Shown here in pieces: positions 33,749-42,558 of a DNA stretch of 64,000 nucleotides. Each line of letters starts with the position of its first letter. The first letter of the stretch is position 1. The stretch comes from Promicromonospora sp. AC04. Lineage in GTDB: Bacteria; Actinomycetota; Actinomycetes; Actinomycetales; Cellulomonadaceae. Below the pieces are notes generated by a model, which was given only the letters and a program-made list of their open reading frames with translations, did no database searches and was not told the DNA's origin. Both the position numbers and the translations under genes were made by a program. The stretch spans positions 186,001 through 250,000 of the forward strand of contig NZ_QBUG01000003.1 in assembly GCF_003058225.1 (NCBI RefSeq), written 5' to 3'.

Positions 33749-35107
33749 TCAGCGGCTGAAGAGCCGGCCGAACAGCCCCTCGCGCTTCTGCTGAGCCGGG
33801 CGCGTGAGCCGGGTGACCTCGATCGGCGCCAGACCGCGCAGCTCGAGCAGCCGGTTCGCCACCGAGATCGCGTCGGTCAAGGCCGGCGGGTGCGTCCGAT
33901 CGGGCACCAGGCCGGCGGCCTTGAGGGTGGTCGGCACCGTCCCGGCGTCGAGCCGCTCGGCCCAGGCGGCGGGGTCGAGGTTCAGGAACTCGGGCTCCGC
34001 CGACGGACGCGAGCCAGGCTCCCGCTGACCGGTTCCATCCCCCCGCTGACCCGGTCCGTCTCCCCGCTGGTCCAGCTCGTCCCCTCGATGGCCGGCCTCG
34101 TCACCCCGCCGGTCTGCCTTGTCGAGACCGATCCGGTCGGGACCGACCTGCCCCGCGAGCAGTGCCGCGAGGCTCTCCGCGCGGTACGCCGCCCCGGCGC
34201 GCAGCTCGTGGTAGAGCAGTACGACCTGCCCCACATGTCCGTTCGCCGCCGGGGCAAGATCGACGGCGTAGACGTTCCCGGCGCCGTCGGTCCCCACGGG
34301 AAACCAGAGTGGCGAACCGATCGCCGCCTGTACCCGGCCGGCGGGGTCCTCGGCGGCGAACGCGTCGGCGTCGGCCGTCCAGGTGCTGAAGCGGGCGGCG
34401 GGCAGGAACGCCTCGCGCAGGAACCCTCCGTTCAGCGGCACTATCTCGAACCCGCCGAACCGGCCCTCCTCGGCCGCGAGCTTCAGGTTGCCCGACCCGG
34501 CCGCGGTGTACAGCGCACGCACCTCGCCCGGCAGAAGCACGCCGTCGGGCAGGGCCGCCTCGGCGGCGGTGATCTCGTCGGGCGCCGCGCCGACGGCGTC
34601 GGGCATCCGTTCCACGATCACCCGGGTCACGGCGTCCGGATCGGCCGACGGCGCGGGCGCGGCGCCGGGCAACGGCGCGATCGTCGCCAGGTGCTGCGCG
34701 GGAAGCGCCCCGGGCTCCAGCACCACCTCGAGCACCGGCGTGACCGGCCCGGACACGACGGCGGGCGGCAGCGTGACCAGCTCGACGACGTCCTCACCGG
34801 ACCGGGCGCCTGCGCGGACCCGCACTGGCTGCTCGACGTCGGGCGAGAGGCCGGCGACCGCCCGCAGCGCATCGTCGAGGTCGGCCTTGGGTCCGCGCCC
34901 ACCCGTCCGTGCCGCCTCGCGCGCGAGCTCGCGGTAGTGGTCGCGGCGGACGTCGGCGGCGCCGTCGTCCAGGTAGGTGCCCTGCCAGGCGCCGCGGCCG
35001 ATCATGCCCACGAACTCGCTGACCTCCGTCCCCGGTGGCGCCGACCGACGCAGCGCGTCGACGAACGGTTCCCAGGTCTGCCACTCGGTGAGGCTCACGG
35101 CCCACAT
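33749..35107 (-). CDS. SMI1/KNR4 (SUKH)-type protein
   Basis: This is a 452-residue cytoplasmic protein. The region around residues 185-310 (LPDGVLLPGEVRALYTAAG, then FGGFEIVPLNG, then WFPVGTDGAGNVYAVDLAP) fits the SMI1/KNR4 fold, found in bacterial toxin-immunity proteins and in proteins with regulatory roles. A 7-residue repeat of the form RGDxxxQ occurs four times around residues 328-360 (34018-34120). No toxin gene is adjacent, so an immunity role is not supported here. The C-terminus ends in a basic GLFGRLFSR tail. Confidence 0.75.
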   Translation of the reverse strand: MWAVSLTEWQTWEPFVDALRRSAPPGTEVSEFVGMIGRGAWQGTYLDDGAADVRRDHYRELAREAARTGGRGPKADLDDALRAVAGLSPDVEQPVRVRAGARSGEDVVELVTLPPAVVSGPVTPVLEVVLEPGALPAQHLATIAPLPGAAPAPSADPDAVTRVIVERMPDAVGAAPDEITAAEAALPDGVLLPGEVRALYTAAGSGNLKLAAEEGRFGGFEIVPLNGGFLREAFLPAARFSTWTADADAFAAEDPAGRVQAAIGSPLWFPVGTDGAGNVYAVDLAPAANGHVGQVVLLYHELRAGAAYRAESLAALLAGQVGPDRIGLDKADRRGDEAGHRGDELDQRGDGPGQRGDGTGQREPGSRPSAEPEFLNLDPAAWAERLDAGTVPTTLKAAGLVPDRTHPPALTDAISVANRLLELRGLAPIEVTRLTRPAQQKREGLFGRLFSR

Positions 35108-35159
35108 GATGCCCGTTCCTGGCTAGGCGTGCGGGGTCGACGTTCCGTAGACTCCAGCC

Positions 35160-36110
35160 ATGGCCGAGGTGCGGGTCTTTGCTGGTACCGGGGGTCAGCG
35201 CTTCGCTCGGGAGATGTGCGCTGATCTCGACGTCCCGTTGAGTCCGATCAACATCCAACGCTTCGCGAACGACTGCCTCCAGGTCCAGCTGATGGAGAAC
35301 TGCCGCGAGCGCGACGTCTATCTGGTGCAGTCCGTCGTGCGTCCCGCGCAGGAGAGCCTCATGGAGCTCCTGCTGATGATCGACGCCGCCAAGGGTGCGT
35401 CGGCAGCCCGGATCACCGCCGTCATGCCGCACTTCGCGTACGCGCGCTCGGACAAGAAGGACGCGCCGCGCATCTCGATCGGCGGCCGCCTCGTCGCGGA
35501 CCTGCTGGAGACGGCGGGCGTGAACCGCATCCTCACGATGACGCTGCACGCTCCGCAGGTGCACGCGTTCTTCCGAGTGCCGACCGACCAGCTCAACGCG
35601 TTGCGCGAGCTCGCGGCGCACTTCCTGCCGAGCGACCTCTCGAAGGCCACGGTGGTCTCCCCCGACCTCGGTAACGCGAAGAGCGCGTCGGCGTTCGCGA
35701 AGATGCTCGGGGTCCCGGTCGCGGCGGCCGCGAAGGAGCGGTTCGACGGCGACCGCGTCGTGATCTCTTCCCTGATCGGCGACGTCGCCGGCCGGGACAT
35801 CATCGTGCTCGACGACGAGATCGCGAACGGGTCCACGATCCTGGCCATCCTCGACCTGCTCCGCGAGCACGGCGCGCGCACCGTCCGGATCGCCTGCACG
35901 CACGGCATCTTCGCCAACGACGCCGCGCACCGCATCGCCGCGGACCCCGACGTGGTCGAGATCGTCACCACCGACACGGTGCCGTCGACCGTGCTCCTGG
36001 CCCACGACAAGCTGACGGTGATCAGCGTGGCCCCGGCCTTCGCGGAGGCGGTGCGCCGCATCCACAGCGGCGAGTCGGTCAGCGCGCTGTTCGACCCGAC
36101 CCACGTGTAG
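35160..36110 (+). CDS. Divergent PRPP synthetase-like protein
   Basis: This is a 316-residue protein, normal length for ribose-phosphate diphosphokinases. The family's regions are present but altered: the flexible loop reads HFAYARSDKKDAPRISIGG (usually YARQDRK), the Mg/ribose-phosphate part VVSPDLGNAK (usually SPDxGG), and the PRPP-binding loop IIVLDDEIANGSTIL (usually DDxxDTGGT). It may be a true but divergent enzyme making PRPP from ribose-5-phosphate and ATP, or a relative with another substrate. A canonical prs elsewhere in the genome would support the second view. It starts 52 bp from the divergent SMI1 gene and converges on cca, whose stop directly adjoins its own. Confidence 0.75.
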   Translation: MAEVRVFAGTGGQRFAREMCADLDVPLSPINIQRFANDCLQVQLMENCRERDVYLVQSVVRPAQESLMELLLMIDAAKGASAARITAVMPHFAYARSDKKDAPRISIGGRLVADLLETAGVNRILTMTLHAPQVHAFFRVPTDQLNALRELAAHFLPSDLSKATVVSPDLGNAKSASAFAKMLGVPVAAAAKERFDGDRVVISSLIGDVAGRDIIVLDDEIANGSTILAILDLLREHGARTVRIACTHGIFANDAAHRIAADPDVVEIVTTDTVPSTVLLAHDKLTVISVAPAFAEAVRRIHSGESVSALFDPTHV

Positions 36111-37547
36111 CTACCGCTCGGCCCACCACTTCTTCAGCTCCTCCGTCGCCACGTCCTCGCCCAGCGGGCCCCGCTCCATGCGCAGGCTCAGCAGGTACTT
36201 GTACGCCTCCCCGACCTCGCGCGACGGCGAGATCCCGAGGACCGCCATGATCTGCGTGCCGTCGAGGTCCGGTCGGATCGCGTCGATCTCCTCCTGCTCG
36301 CGCAGCGCGGAGATCCGGTCCTCGAGGTCGGTGTACGCATCGGACAGGCGCTTGGCCTTGCGCTTGTTGCGCGTCGTCGAGTCGGCACGGGTGAGCCGGT
36401 GCAGCCGCTCGAGGAGCGGGCCGGCGTCGGTCACGTAGCGGCGGACGGCGGAGTCGGTCCACGCTCCGTCGCCGTACCCGTGGAACCGCAGGTGCAGCTC
36501 AACGAGGCGGGACACGTCCTTGACCACCTGCTTCTCGAACTTGAGCGCCTTGAGCCGCTTGGCGGTGAGCTTGGCACCGACCACCTCGTGGTGGTGGAAG
36601 CTCACCCCACCGCCGGGTTCGAAGCGCCGCGTGGCGGGCTTGCCGATGTCGTGCAGCAGCGAGGCGAGCCGCAGCACCAGGTCGGGCGCCGGCACCGCGC
36701 CGTCGGGCCCGGTCTCCTGGGCGATGGCCTGGTCCAGCACGGTGAGCGAGTGCTGGTAGACGTCCTTGTGCCGGTGGTGCTCGTCGATCTCGAGCTGGAG
36801 AGCGGGCAGCTCGGGCAGCACCTGGTCGGCGAGGCCGGTGTCGACCAGCACCTCGAGCCCGGCCCGCGGATTGTCGCTCAGGATCAGCTTGGTGATCTCC
36901 GCCTGGACCCGCTCGGCGGACACGATCTCGATCCGCCCGGCCATCGCGACCAGCGCGGCGAGCGTCCCCGGTTCCACGTGAAACGACAGCTGGGCCGCGA
37001 ACCGCGCGGCGCGCATCATGCGCAGCGGGTCGTCGTCGAACGAGCGCTCGGGCGCGATGGGGGTGCGCAGCACCCCCGCCGCGAGATCGCTCAGCCCGTT
37101 GAACGGATCGACGAAGACCAGGTCGGGCACACGCACCGCCATCGCGTTCACGGTGAAGTCGCGGCGCGACAGGTCACCGTCGAGCGTGTCGCCGAACTCG
37201 ACGAGCGGCTTGCGCGATGCCGGGTCGTACTTGTCGGTCCGGTACGTCGTCACTTCGACGACGACGTCGCCCCGGCGCGCCCCGATGGTGCCGAACTCCC
37301 TGCCGATGTCCCAGTTCGCGTCGCCCCAGCGCGCGAGAATCCGCTGCGTCTGGTCCGGCGAGGCCGACGTCGCGAAGTCGAGGTCGTTGCTCGCACGGCC
37401 GAGGAACGCGTCCCGCACCGGACCGCCGACGAGCGCGAGCTCGTGGCCCGCGGCACGAAACTGCTCGCCCAGCTCGAGCGCCGCGGGCGCCATCTCGGTC
37501 AGCACGCCGAGCGCACGACGCAGCAGATCCTGTTCAGGGGTAGACAC
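36111..37547 (-). CDS. cca: CCA tRNA nucleotidyltransferase with HD domain
   Basis: The start is set at the GTG at 37547 (478 residues); a longer frame to 37619 lacks support. The N-terminal nucleotidyltransferase core has ALVGGPVRDAFLGRASNDLD with the metal-binding Asp residues, then RRDFTVNAMAV and SFDDDPLRMMRAARFAAQL. An HD domain follows (LVLRLASLLHDIGKPATR...HHHEVVGAKL). It adds or repairs CCA ends of tRNA. It corresponds to pcnA at the left end of the conserved actinobacterial origin block. A parS variant is embedded in frame at 36971. Confidence 0.92.
   Translation of the reverse strand: MSTPEQDLLRRALGVLTEMAPAALELGEQFRAAGHELALVGGPVRDAFLGRASNDLDFATSASPDQTQRILARWGDANWDIGREFGTIGARRGDVVVEVTTYRTDKYDPASRKPLVEFGDTLDGDLSRRDFTVNAMAVRVPDLVFVDPFNGLSDLAAGVLRTPIAPERSFDDDPLRMMRAARFAAQLSFHVEPGTLAALVAMAGRIEIVSAERVQAEITKLILSDNPRAGLEVLVDTGLADQVLPELPALQLEIDEHHRHKDVYQHSLTVLDQAIAQETGPDGAVPAPDLVLRLASLLHDIGKPATRRFEPGGGVSFHHHEVVGAKLTAKRLKALKFEKQVVKDVSRLVELHLRFHGYGDGAWTDSAVRRYVTDAGPLLERLHRLTRADSTTRNKRKAKRLSDAYTDLEDRISALREQEEIDAIRPDLDGTQIMAVLGISPSREVGEAYKYLLSLRMERGPLGEDVATEELKKWWAER
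36971..36984. other. parS: parS-like site 1 (variant)
   Basis: GTTCCACGTGAAAC differs from the perfect parS palindrome at one position. It lies inside cca, about 22 kb from oriC, and encodes FHVEP on the cca strand. The reverse complement, GTTTCACGTGGAAC, is the same variant as at 53266 and 62613. Confidence 0.6.
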
Positions 37548-37698
37548 AGCCCCAGATTCTCCCAGACCCGACAGGCCACCACTCACCGAAAGAGCGAGGC
37601 GGCGCGGAGGCGTTCCCACCCGCCGACCGAACTCGTGCCCGAAACCGCCGAACCCTCACCTGACCAGACCAAGCGTGCTCAGTCGGTAGTGTTGGGGC

Positions 37699-38334
37699 AT
37701 GTCCACCCCTTTTCCGGCGAGCGACCGTCCTGACGGTCGTCCGGAGGTGCCCACGCCGCCCGGCGGGGCCCCGCTGCGGGTGAACCCTGCCCGGCGTGCC
37801 GCAGCGACGAGCACCCCGACCCATCTGCCCATCGTGGACGAGACGTCGGCCGGCGGACTGGTGCTGCGGGCGGAGTCCGAGCATCCCGGGGACTTCAGCG
37901 CCGCCGTGCTGCTGCGCCGCAACCGTACGGGCCGCCTGGAGTGGTGCCTGCCGAAGGGCCACCTCGAGGGTCGCGAGACGCCGCAGGAGGCCGCGATCCG
38001 CGAGATCCGCGAGGAGACGGGGATCCGCGGCTCCATCCAGGCGGAGCTGGGCGTGATCGACTACTGGTTCACCGGTGAGGACCGGAGAGTCCACAAGGTG
38101 GTGCACCATTACCTCTTGCGCGCGGAGGGCGGTCACCTGACCGTGGAGAACGATCCGGACGGCGAAGCCGAGGACGCTCTCTGGGTCAGGGTCGACGAGC
38201 TTTCCGAGCGCCTGTCGTACCCGAACGAGCAGCGACTGGCCGCGTCCGCCCTGGATCTCCTCGAGTCGTCGAGGAACCTCCGGGACGCGTTGCGTGCCGA
38301 CGCCTTCCCCACGGAGCGCCCCGACCTGCCATGA
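37699..38334 (+). CDS. Nudix hydrolase (MutT4-like)
   Basis: This is a 211-residue protein with a complete Nudix box: GHLEGRETPQEAAIREIREE followed by TGI, with the conserved Gly, REU and EE residues. The N-terminal 45 residues are Pro-rich. The substrate is unknown; the family hydrolyses nucleoside diphosphate derivatives. The position between cca and the DUF6049 gene matches mutT4 of mycobacteria. It overlaps the DUF6049 gene by 4 nt (ATGA). It is divergent from cca. Confidence 0.88.
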   Translation: MSTPFPASDRPDGRPEVPTPPGGAPLRVNPARRAAATSTPTHLPIVDETSAGGLVLRAESEHPGDFSAAVLLRRNRTGRLEWCLPKGHLEGRETPQEAAIREIREETGIRGSIQAELGVIDYWFTGEDRRVHKVVHHYLLRAEGGHLTVENDPDGEAEDALWVRVDELSERLSYPNEQRLAASALDLLESSRNLRDALRADAFPTERPDLP

Positions 38335-40583
38335 CGCAGCACCCCGACTTCCCCCGCAGTCCCGCCCGCGACCGGGCGGCCCGCCGCACCGGCAAGATCA
38401 GCGCCGTGCTCCTGGCGGGCGCGGTGCTCGTCGGGTCGGCCATGTCTCCAGCAGCCGCCACCGGTCCGACGACGGCGCGCACTCCCGCGAGCACGACCAC
38501 CCCCGCGACGACCATTCCCGCGACGGCCTCCGCCGAGGGTTCGCTGGACGTCGACGTCGTCGACGTCTCGCACCCGGTCGCGAGGCCGGGCGACGAGGTG
38601 ACCATCAAGGCGAAGGTCACGAACACGACCGACGCCCCGGTGTCCGGCGCCGTGGCCGAGCTGAGCGTCGACTACGCGGCGCTCACGTCGCGCGCCGATA
38701 TCGCCGCATGGTCCACGGCCGACCTGCTCGACCCCGTCTACGGCAACAACCCGCTGCAGGACTCGGTCCCGGACCTGGCACCGGGCGCTTCGACGACCGT
38801 CTCCTTCACCTACGACCCGGGCGCCGAGTACCTGCGGGGTTTCGGCGCACGCCGGCTCGCGGTCACCGTCGGCGACGCCACAGGCCGCCTCGGCATCGCC
38901 CGTTCCTTCCTCATGTACGACGCCGACGGCCTCGAGCGCGAGCCCGTGAGGCTCAGCATCCTCGCCGCGGTCACCAGCCCCGCCACCGATCCGGCCGACC
39001 CGAGCGCGGCAGAGATCGAGCTGGCGCAGCGAACCGCCACCGGCCAGCGGCTCGACGGCGTGCTGCAGGTCGCGGAGAACACGAACCTGTCGCTCGCGAT
39101 CGACCCGGACGTCATGGGCGTCGCCTCGACGTCGAGCGACCCGGCGCTCACGGAGTGGTCCGAGCGCATGCTCACCGCCGCCGCGAACACCGCCACCTAC
39201 ACGCTTCCCGACCATGACCCCGACCTCGGCGCGCTCGCGCACGCCAACGTGCGCACCACCGGCTCACGGAGCTTCCTCCACGCCCCCCGCACGGCCGACT
39301 GGGAGGTGCCGGCGTCCTGGAGCTCGAACCTGGCATGGCCCGCCGACGGCATCGTGCCCGACCTCGAGACCGTCGACCTCGCGGTCGCCGCCGACCGGCC
39401 GAACGTGGTGGTCAGCAGCGGCGGACTGGCGTACGAGGGCGTCGGCACCGTGACGGGCCGGGCCGACGTCGACACCCCGTCGGGCACCGCGCGCACCGTC
39501 GTGACCGACACGATCCTCACGCAGGCCTTCCTCTCCGCGACCGACCTGTCGAGCGCGGAGACCGCGTCGTCCACGGAGAGCACCGCGGGCGCAGCCGCGG
39601 TCACGACCAGCTCCACGACCGCCGAGGGCGTGCAGCGCCTCCTCGCGGAGACCGCCGCCGTCGTGAGCCAGGCGCCGTTCGACCCGCCGTCCCTGTCGAT
39701 CGTCGCGCCGCGCAGCTGGACGCCCGACGCCGAGGGCGCGACCGCGATCCTGGACGCGCTCGACGCCTCGGGCTGGGTCACCACCACGACGCTGAACACG
39801 CTGCTCATGCAGGAAGCGCAGGAAGTGCAACGCACTGCCCTGCCGGACCGACGAGTGTCCAAGGCCGAGCTCGGCGCCACCGAGGTGGCGGAGCTGGAGC
39901 GCGCGCGCGACGCGGTGGTGACGTTCTCGTCGGTCGCCACGGACGCCTCGTTCCGGGTCTGGCGGCCGGGCGTCGCCCGCCTGGCCGCCCCGCTCGCCGT
40001 CGCGCACCGCAGCGACCCCGGCGTCCGGGACCTGTTCGTGCGGCAGGCCCTGCGCTCGACGAACAAGCTCACGCAGGAGTCCGTGACCGTGGTTCCGCGT
40101 GAGGACATCAACTTCATCACCGACGCCGGCGACATCCCGGTGCGCGTGCGCAACAACCTCGACGTCGACGCGACGGTCACCGTGGTGCTGCGCCCCGACC
40201 ACCCGCGTCTCACCGTCGACGCCCGCAGCACCGAGACCATCCCGGCAGGTCAGGAGATGGACGTGCAGGTGCCTGTGCGTGCGATCGGCTCGGGCGACGT
40301 CGAGGTGACCGCCCAGGTCCTCACGCCGACCGGCGCCAAGATCAGCGACGACTCGTCGTTCCAGGTCCGGGTCCGCGCGGGCTGGGAGGAGGTCGGCACC
40401 TGGATCGCCGCCGGCCTCGTGGCCCTGCTGTTCCTGTCCGGGATCTGGCGCACGGTGCGCCGCGGGCGTTCCCCGTACCGTGCCACCAGCAAGGACGTCG
40501 AGGAGGCGACCGGAGCCGTGCCCGAGGTCCCGGAGTCCCTGCCGATGGCGTCCGCGGACTCCGCGGCCGTCCGGGCAGAGTAG
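38331..40583 (+). CDS. DUF6049-type large exported protein with C-terminal membrane helix
   Basis: This is a 750-residue protein. It has an N-terminal signal (ISAVLLAGAVLVGSAMSPAAA), a Thr-rich stretch, then a large extracytoplasmic region starting SLDVDVVDVSHPVARPGDEV, an Ig-like domain (VTNTTDAPVSGAVAEL), a central domain and a late beta-domain. One C-terminal helix (WIAAGLVALLFLSGIWRTV) and a short basic/acidic cytoplasmic tail follow. It corresponds to Rv3909-type proteins upstream of murJ. The conserved link to MurJ suggests a cell-envelope role. It is translationally coupled to the Nudix gene. Confidence 0.85.
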   Translation: MTQHPDFPRSPARDRAARRTGKISAVLLAGAVLVGSAMSPAAATGPTTARTPASTTTPATTIPATASAEGSLDVDVVDVSHPVARPGDEVTIKAKVTNTTDAPVSGAVAELSVDYAALTSRADIAAWSTADLLDPVYGNNPLQDSVPDLAPGASTTVSFTYDPGAEYLRGFGARRLAVTVGDATGRLGIARSFLMYDADGLEREPVRLSILAAVTSPATDPADPSAAEIELAQRTATGQRLDGVLQVAENTNLSLAIDPDVMGVASTSSDPALTEWSERMLTAAANTATYTLPDHDPDLGALAHANVRTTGSRSFLHAPRTADWEVPASWSSNLAWPADGIVPDLETVDLAVAADRPNVVVSSGGLAYEGVGTVTGRADVDTPSGTARTVVTDTILTQAFLSATDLSSAETASSTESTAGAAAVTTSSTTAEGVQRLLAETAAVVSQAPFDPPSLSIVAPRSWTPDAEGATAILDALDASGWVTTTTLNTLLMQEAQEVQRTALPDRRVSKAELGATEVAELERARDAVVTFSSVATDASFRVWRPGVARLAAPLAVAHRSDPGVRDLFVRQALRSTNKLTQESVTVVPREDINFITDAGDIPVRVRNNLDVDATVTVVLRPDHPRLTVDARSTETIPAGQEMDVQVPVRAIGSGDVEVTAQVLTPTGAKISDDSSFQVRVRAGWEEVGTWIAAGLVALLFLSGIWRTVRRGRSPYRATSKDVEEATGAVPEVPESLPMASADSAAVRAE

Positions 40584-40667
40584 TGTTTCGGCCGCCGCAC
40601 ACATCGGCCGGACAGCGCCGGGCGAGGCCGAGACCACGGGAGTAGTCGCTTGACCCAGGAGAACGCC

Positions 40668-42386
40668 GTGACCGCACCGACCGACCCAGCGTCGGACCCC
40701 AGCTCTGCAGCCGCGAGCGGTCCGGACGCGCCCGTGACGCCGTCGTCGACCAGCAGCCTCGGACGCAACTCGATAGTGATGGCGGCCGGCACGGCCGCCT
40801 CCCGCCTCGGCGGCCTGGTGCGCAACCTGATGCTGGTCGCCGCCATCGGCTCCGCGGGCACCGTCGCGAACGCGTTCGACGTCGCGAACAAGCTGCCCGG
40901 CGTCCTGTTCGCCATCCTCGCGGGCGGCATGCTGAACGCCGTCCTGGTCCCGCAGATCGTCAAGGCGTTCCGCGCGCACAACACGCAGGAGCGGATCGAC
41001 AAGCTGCTCACCATCTCTGCGGTGGGCATCCTCGCGGTCACCGCCGCCCTCACCGGCGCCGCCGCGTGGGTGGTGATGCTCTACACGGACGGCTGGACCG
41101 CGGAGCAGCTCGCGCTCGGCACAGTCTTCGCGTACTGGTGCATCCCGCAGCTCTTCTTCTTCGGCCTGTACACGCTGCTCGGCCAGGTGCTGAACGCGCG
41201 CGAGCAGTTCGGGCCGTTCATGTGGGCCCCGGTGGCGAACAACGTGGTCTCGATCCTCGGGTTCGGGATCTTCCTGATCCTGTTCGGCAGCGCGCCCGAG
41301 CTCGGGATCAACGACCTGTCCGAGTGGGACACCCCGCGTACGCTCCTGCTGGCCGGCACGGCCACCCTCGGCATCGTGACGCAGGCGCTGGTGCTGCTCG
41401 TCCCGCTGCTGCGCTCGGGCTTCCGCTGGAACTTCCGTCTGGGTTTCCGCGGCGTCGGGCTGCGCTCGGCCGGCTCGGTGGCCCTGTGGACCCTCGCCGC
41501 GGTGGTCCTGGAGCAGGCCGGTGTCCTGTACCTGACCCGGGTGACGTCCGGTGCCGCCGTCTCCGCGGAGGAGATCGCCGGTAACGCCTCTTACACGCAG
41601 GCGCTCCTGATCTACCTGCTGCCGCACTCCCTGGTCACGGTCTCCATCGCCACCGCCCTGTTCACCGGGATCAGCAAGGCCGCCCAGGAGGGTGACACCG
41701 ACCGTGTCCGCGCCGACCTCTCCCTCGGGCTGCGCACCATCGGCGTGTTTACCGTGTTCGCCACCGCGGCCCTCGTCGTGCTGGCCGGGCCGCTCACGGC
41801 GTTCATCGTCCCGACGGCGCGCGAGGCCGGCACGGCCCTCATCTCACCTGTCCTGGTCGCGCTCGCGTTCGGCCTGGTGCCGCTCGGCGGCCAAGCCCTC
41901 ATGAAGTGGGTCTTCTACGCCTACGAGGACGGCCGCTCCGTGTTCTGGATCACCGTGCCGTCCACGGTCGCCCTCGTGGCCGGCCTGATCTCCGCGCAGA
42001 TCTGGCTGGAGCCGCAGTACTGGGTCATCGCCGCAGGTGGCGCCTACGCCCTGTCGAACTGGATCACCGTGCTCCTGCGTACCGGTGGCCTCAGGAAGAA
42101 GCTCGACGGGCGGCTCGACGGCGGACGCATCCTCCTCCTCCATGCCAAGCTGATCCTCGCCGCGGGGGTCTCCGGCCTCGCCGGGTGGGGCGTCTACCAG
42201 CTGGTCGGCGGGTTCGACGTGCTCGTGTTCGGCCGCGGCTGGGCGCTCACCATGCTCAGTGGCCTGTGGGTGACCGCACTCTGTGGCCTGGTCATGCTCG
42301 CGATCTACGTCCTCCTGCTCCGCCTGCTGCGCGTGCAGGAGCTCAACCGCCTGCTCGGCCCGGTGCTGGCACGCCTCAAGCGCTGA
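40668..42386 (+). CDS. murJ: MurJ, lipid II flippase
   Basis: The GTG at 40668 has AGGAG at good distance and is preferred over the TTG at 40650. This gives 572 residues with about 14 membrane helices. The N-terminal motif SIVMAAGTAASRLGGLVRNL and the VANAFDVANKLPGVLFAILA stretch are typical of MviN/MurJ. The protein moves the cell-wall precursor lipid II across the membrane. Unlike mycobacterial MviN, it stops after the membrane part. The pseudokinase and sugar-binding-like portions are encoded separately downstream. It is followed by a strong terminator. Confidence 0.93.
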   Translation: MTAPTDPASDPSSAAASGPDAPVTPSSTSSLGRNSIVMAAGTAASRLGGLVRNLMLVAAIGSAGTVANAFDVANKLPGVLFAILAGGMLNAVLVPQIVKAFRAHNTQERIDKLLTISAVGILAVTAALTGAAAWVVMLYTDGWTAEQLALGTVFAYWCIPQLFFFGLYTLLGQVLNAREQFGPFMWAPVANNVVSILGFGIFLILFGSAPELGINDLSEWDTPRTLLLAGTATLGIVTQALVLLVPLLRSGFRWNFRLGFRGVGLRSAGSVALWTLAAVVLEQAGVLYLTRVTSGAAVSAEEIAGNASYTQALLIYLLPHSLVTVSIATALFTGISKAAQEGDTDRVRADLSLGLRTIGVFTVFATAALVVLAGPLTAFIVPTAREAGTALISPVLVALAFGLVPLGGQALMKWVFYAYEDGRSVFWITVPSTVALVAGLISAQIWLEPQYWVIAAGGAYALSNWITVLLRTGGLRKKLDGRLDGGRILLLHAKLILAAGVSGLAGWGVYQLVGGFDVLVFGRGWALTMLSGLWVTALCGLVMLAIYVLLLRLLRVQELNRLLGPVLARLKR

Positions 42387-42402
42387 CCACTCCGCCGTCG
42401 TG

Positions 42403-42443
42403 CCAGAGAGCCCAGCTCACCCCTGGTGAGCTGGGCTCTCTGG
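42403..42443 (+). terminator. Strong terminator after murJ
   Basis: A perfect 19-bp stem (arms 42403-42421 and 42425-42443) has a 3-nt loop. It starts 16 nt after the murJ stop, with no U tract. The downstream pseudokinase gene therefore probably has its own promoter at 42444-42558. Confidence 0.85.
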
Positions 42444-42558
42444 CGCGTGGGGCCGACGTTTCGGCGGGCTGTCAGCCGTTCCGCGTAGCATGGCGACGGC
42501 GCGTGACCCCTGTGGTCACGTACCTGCTACTGTCCCCCGACCGAGCGAGGAGGTCCGT

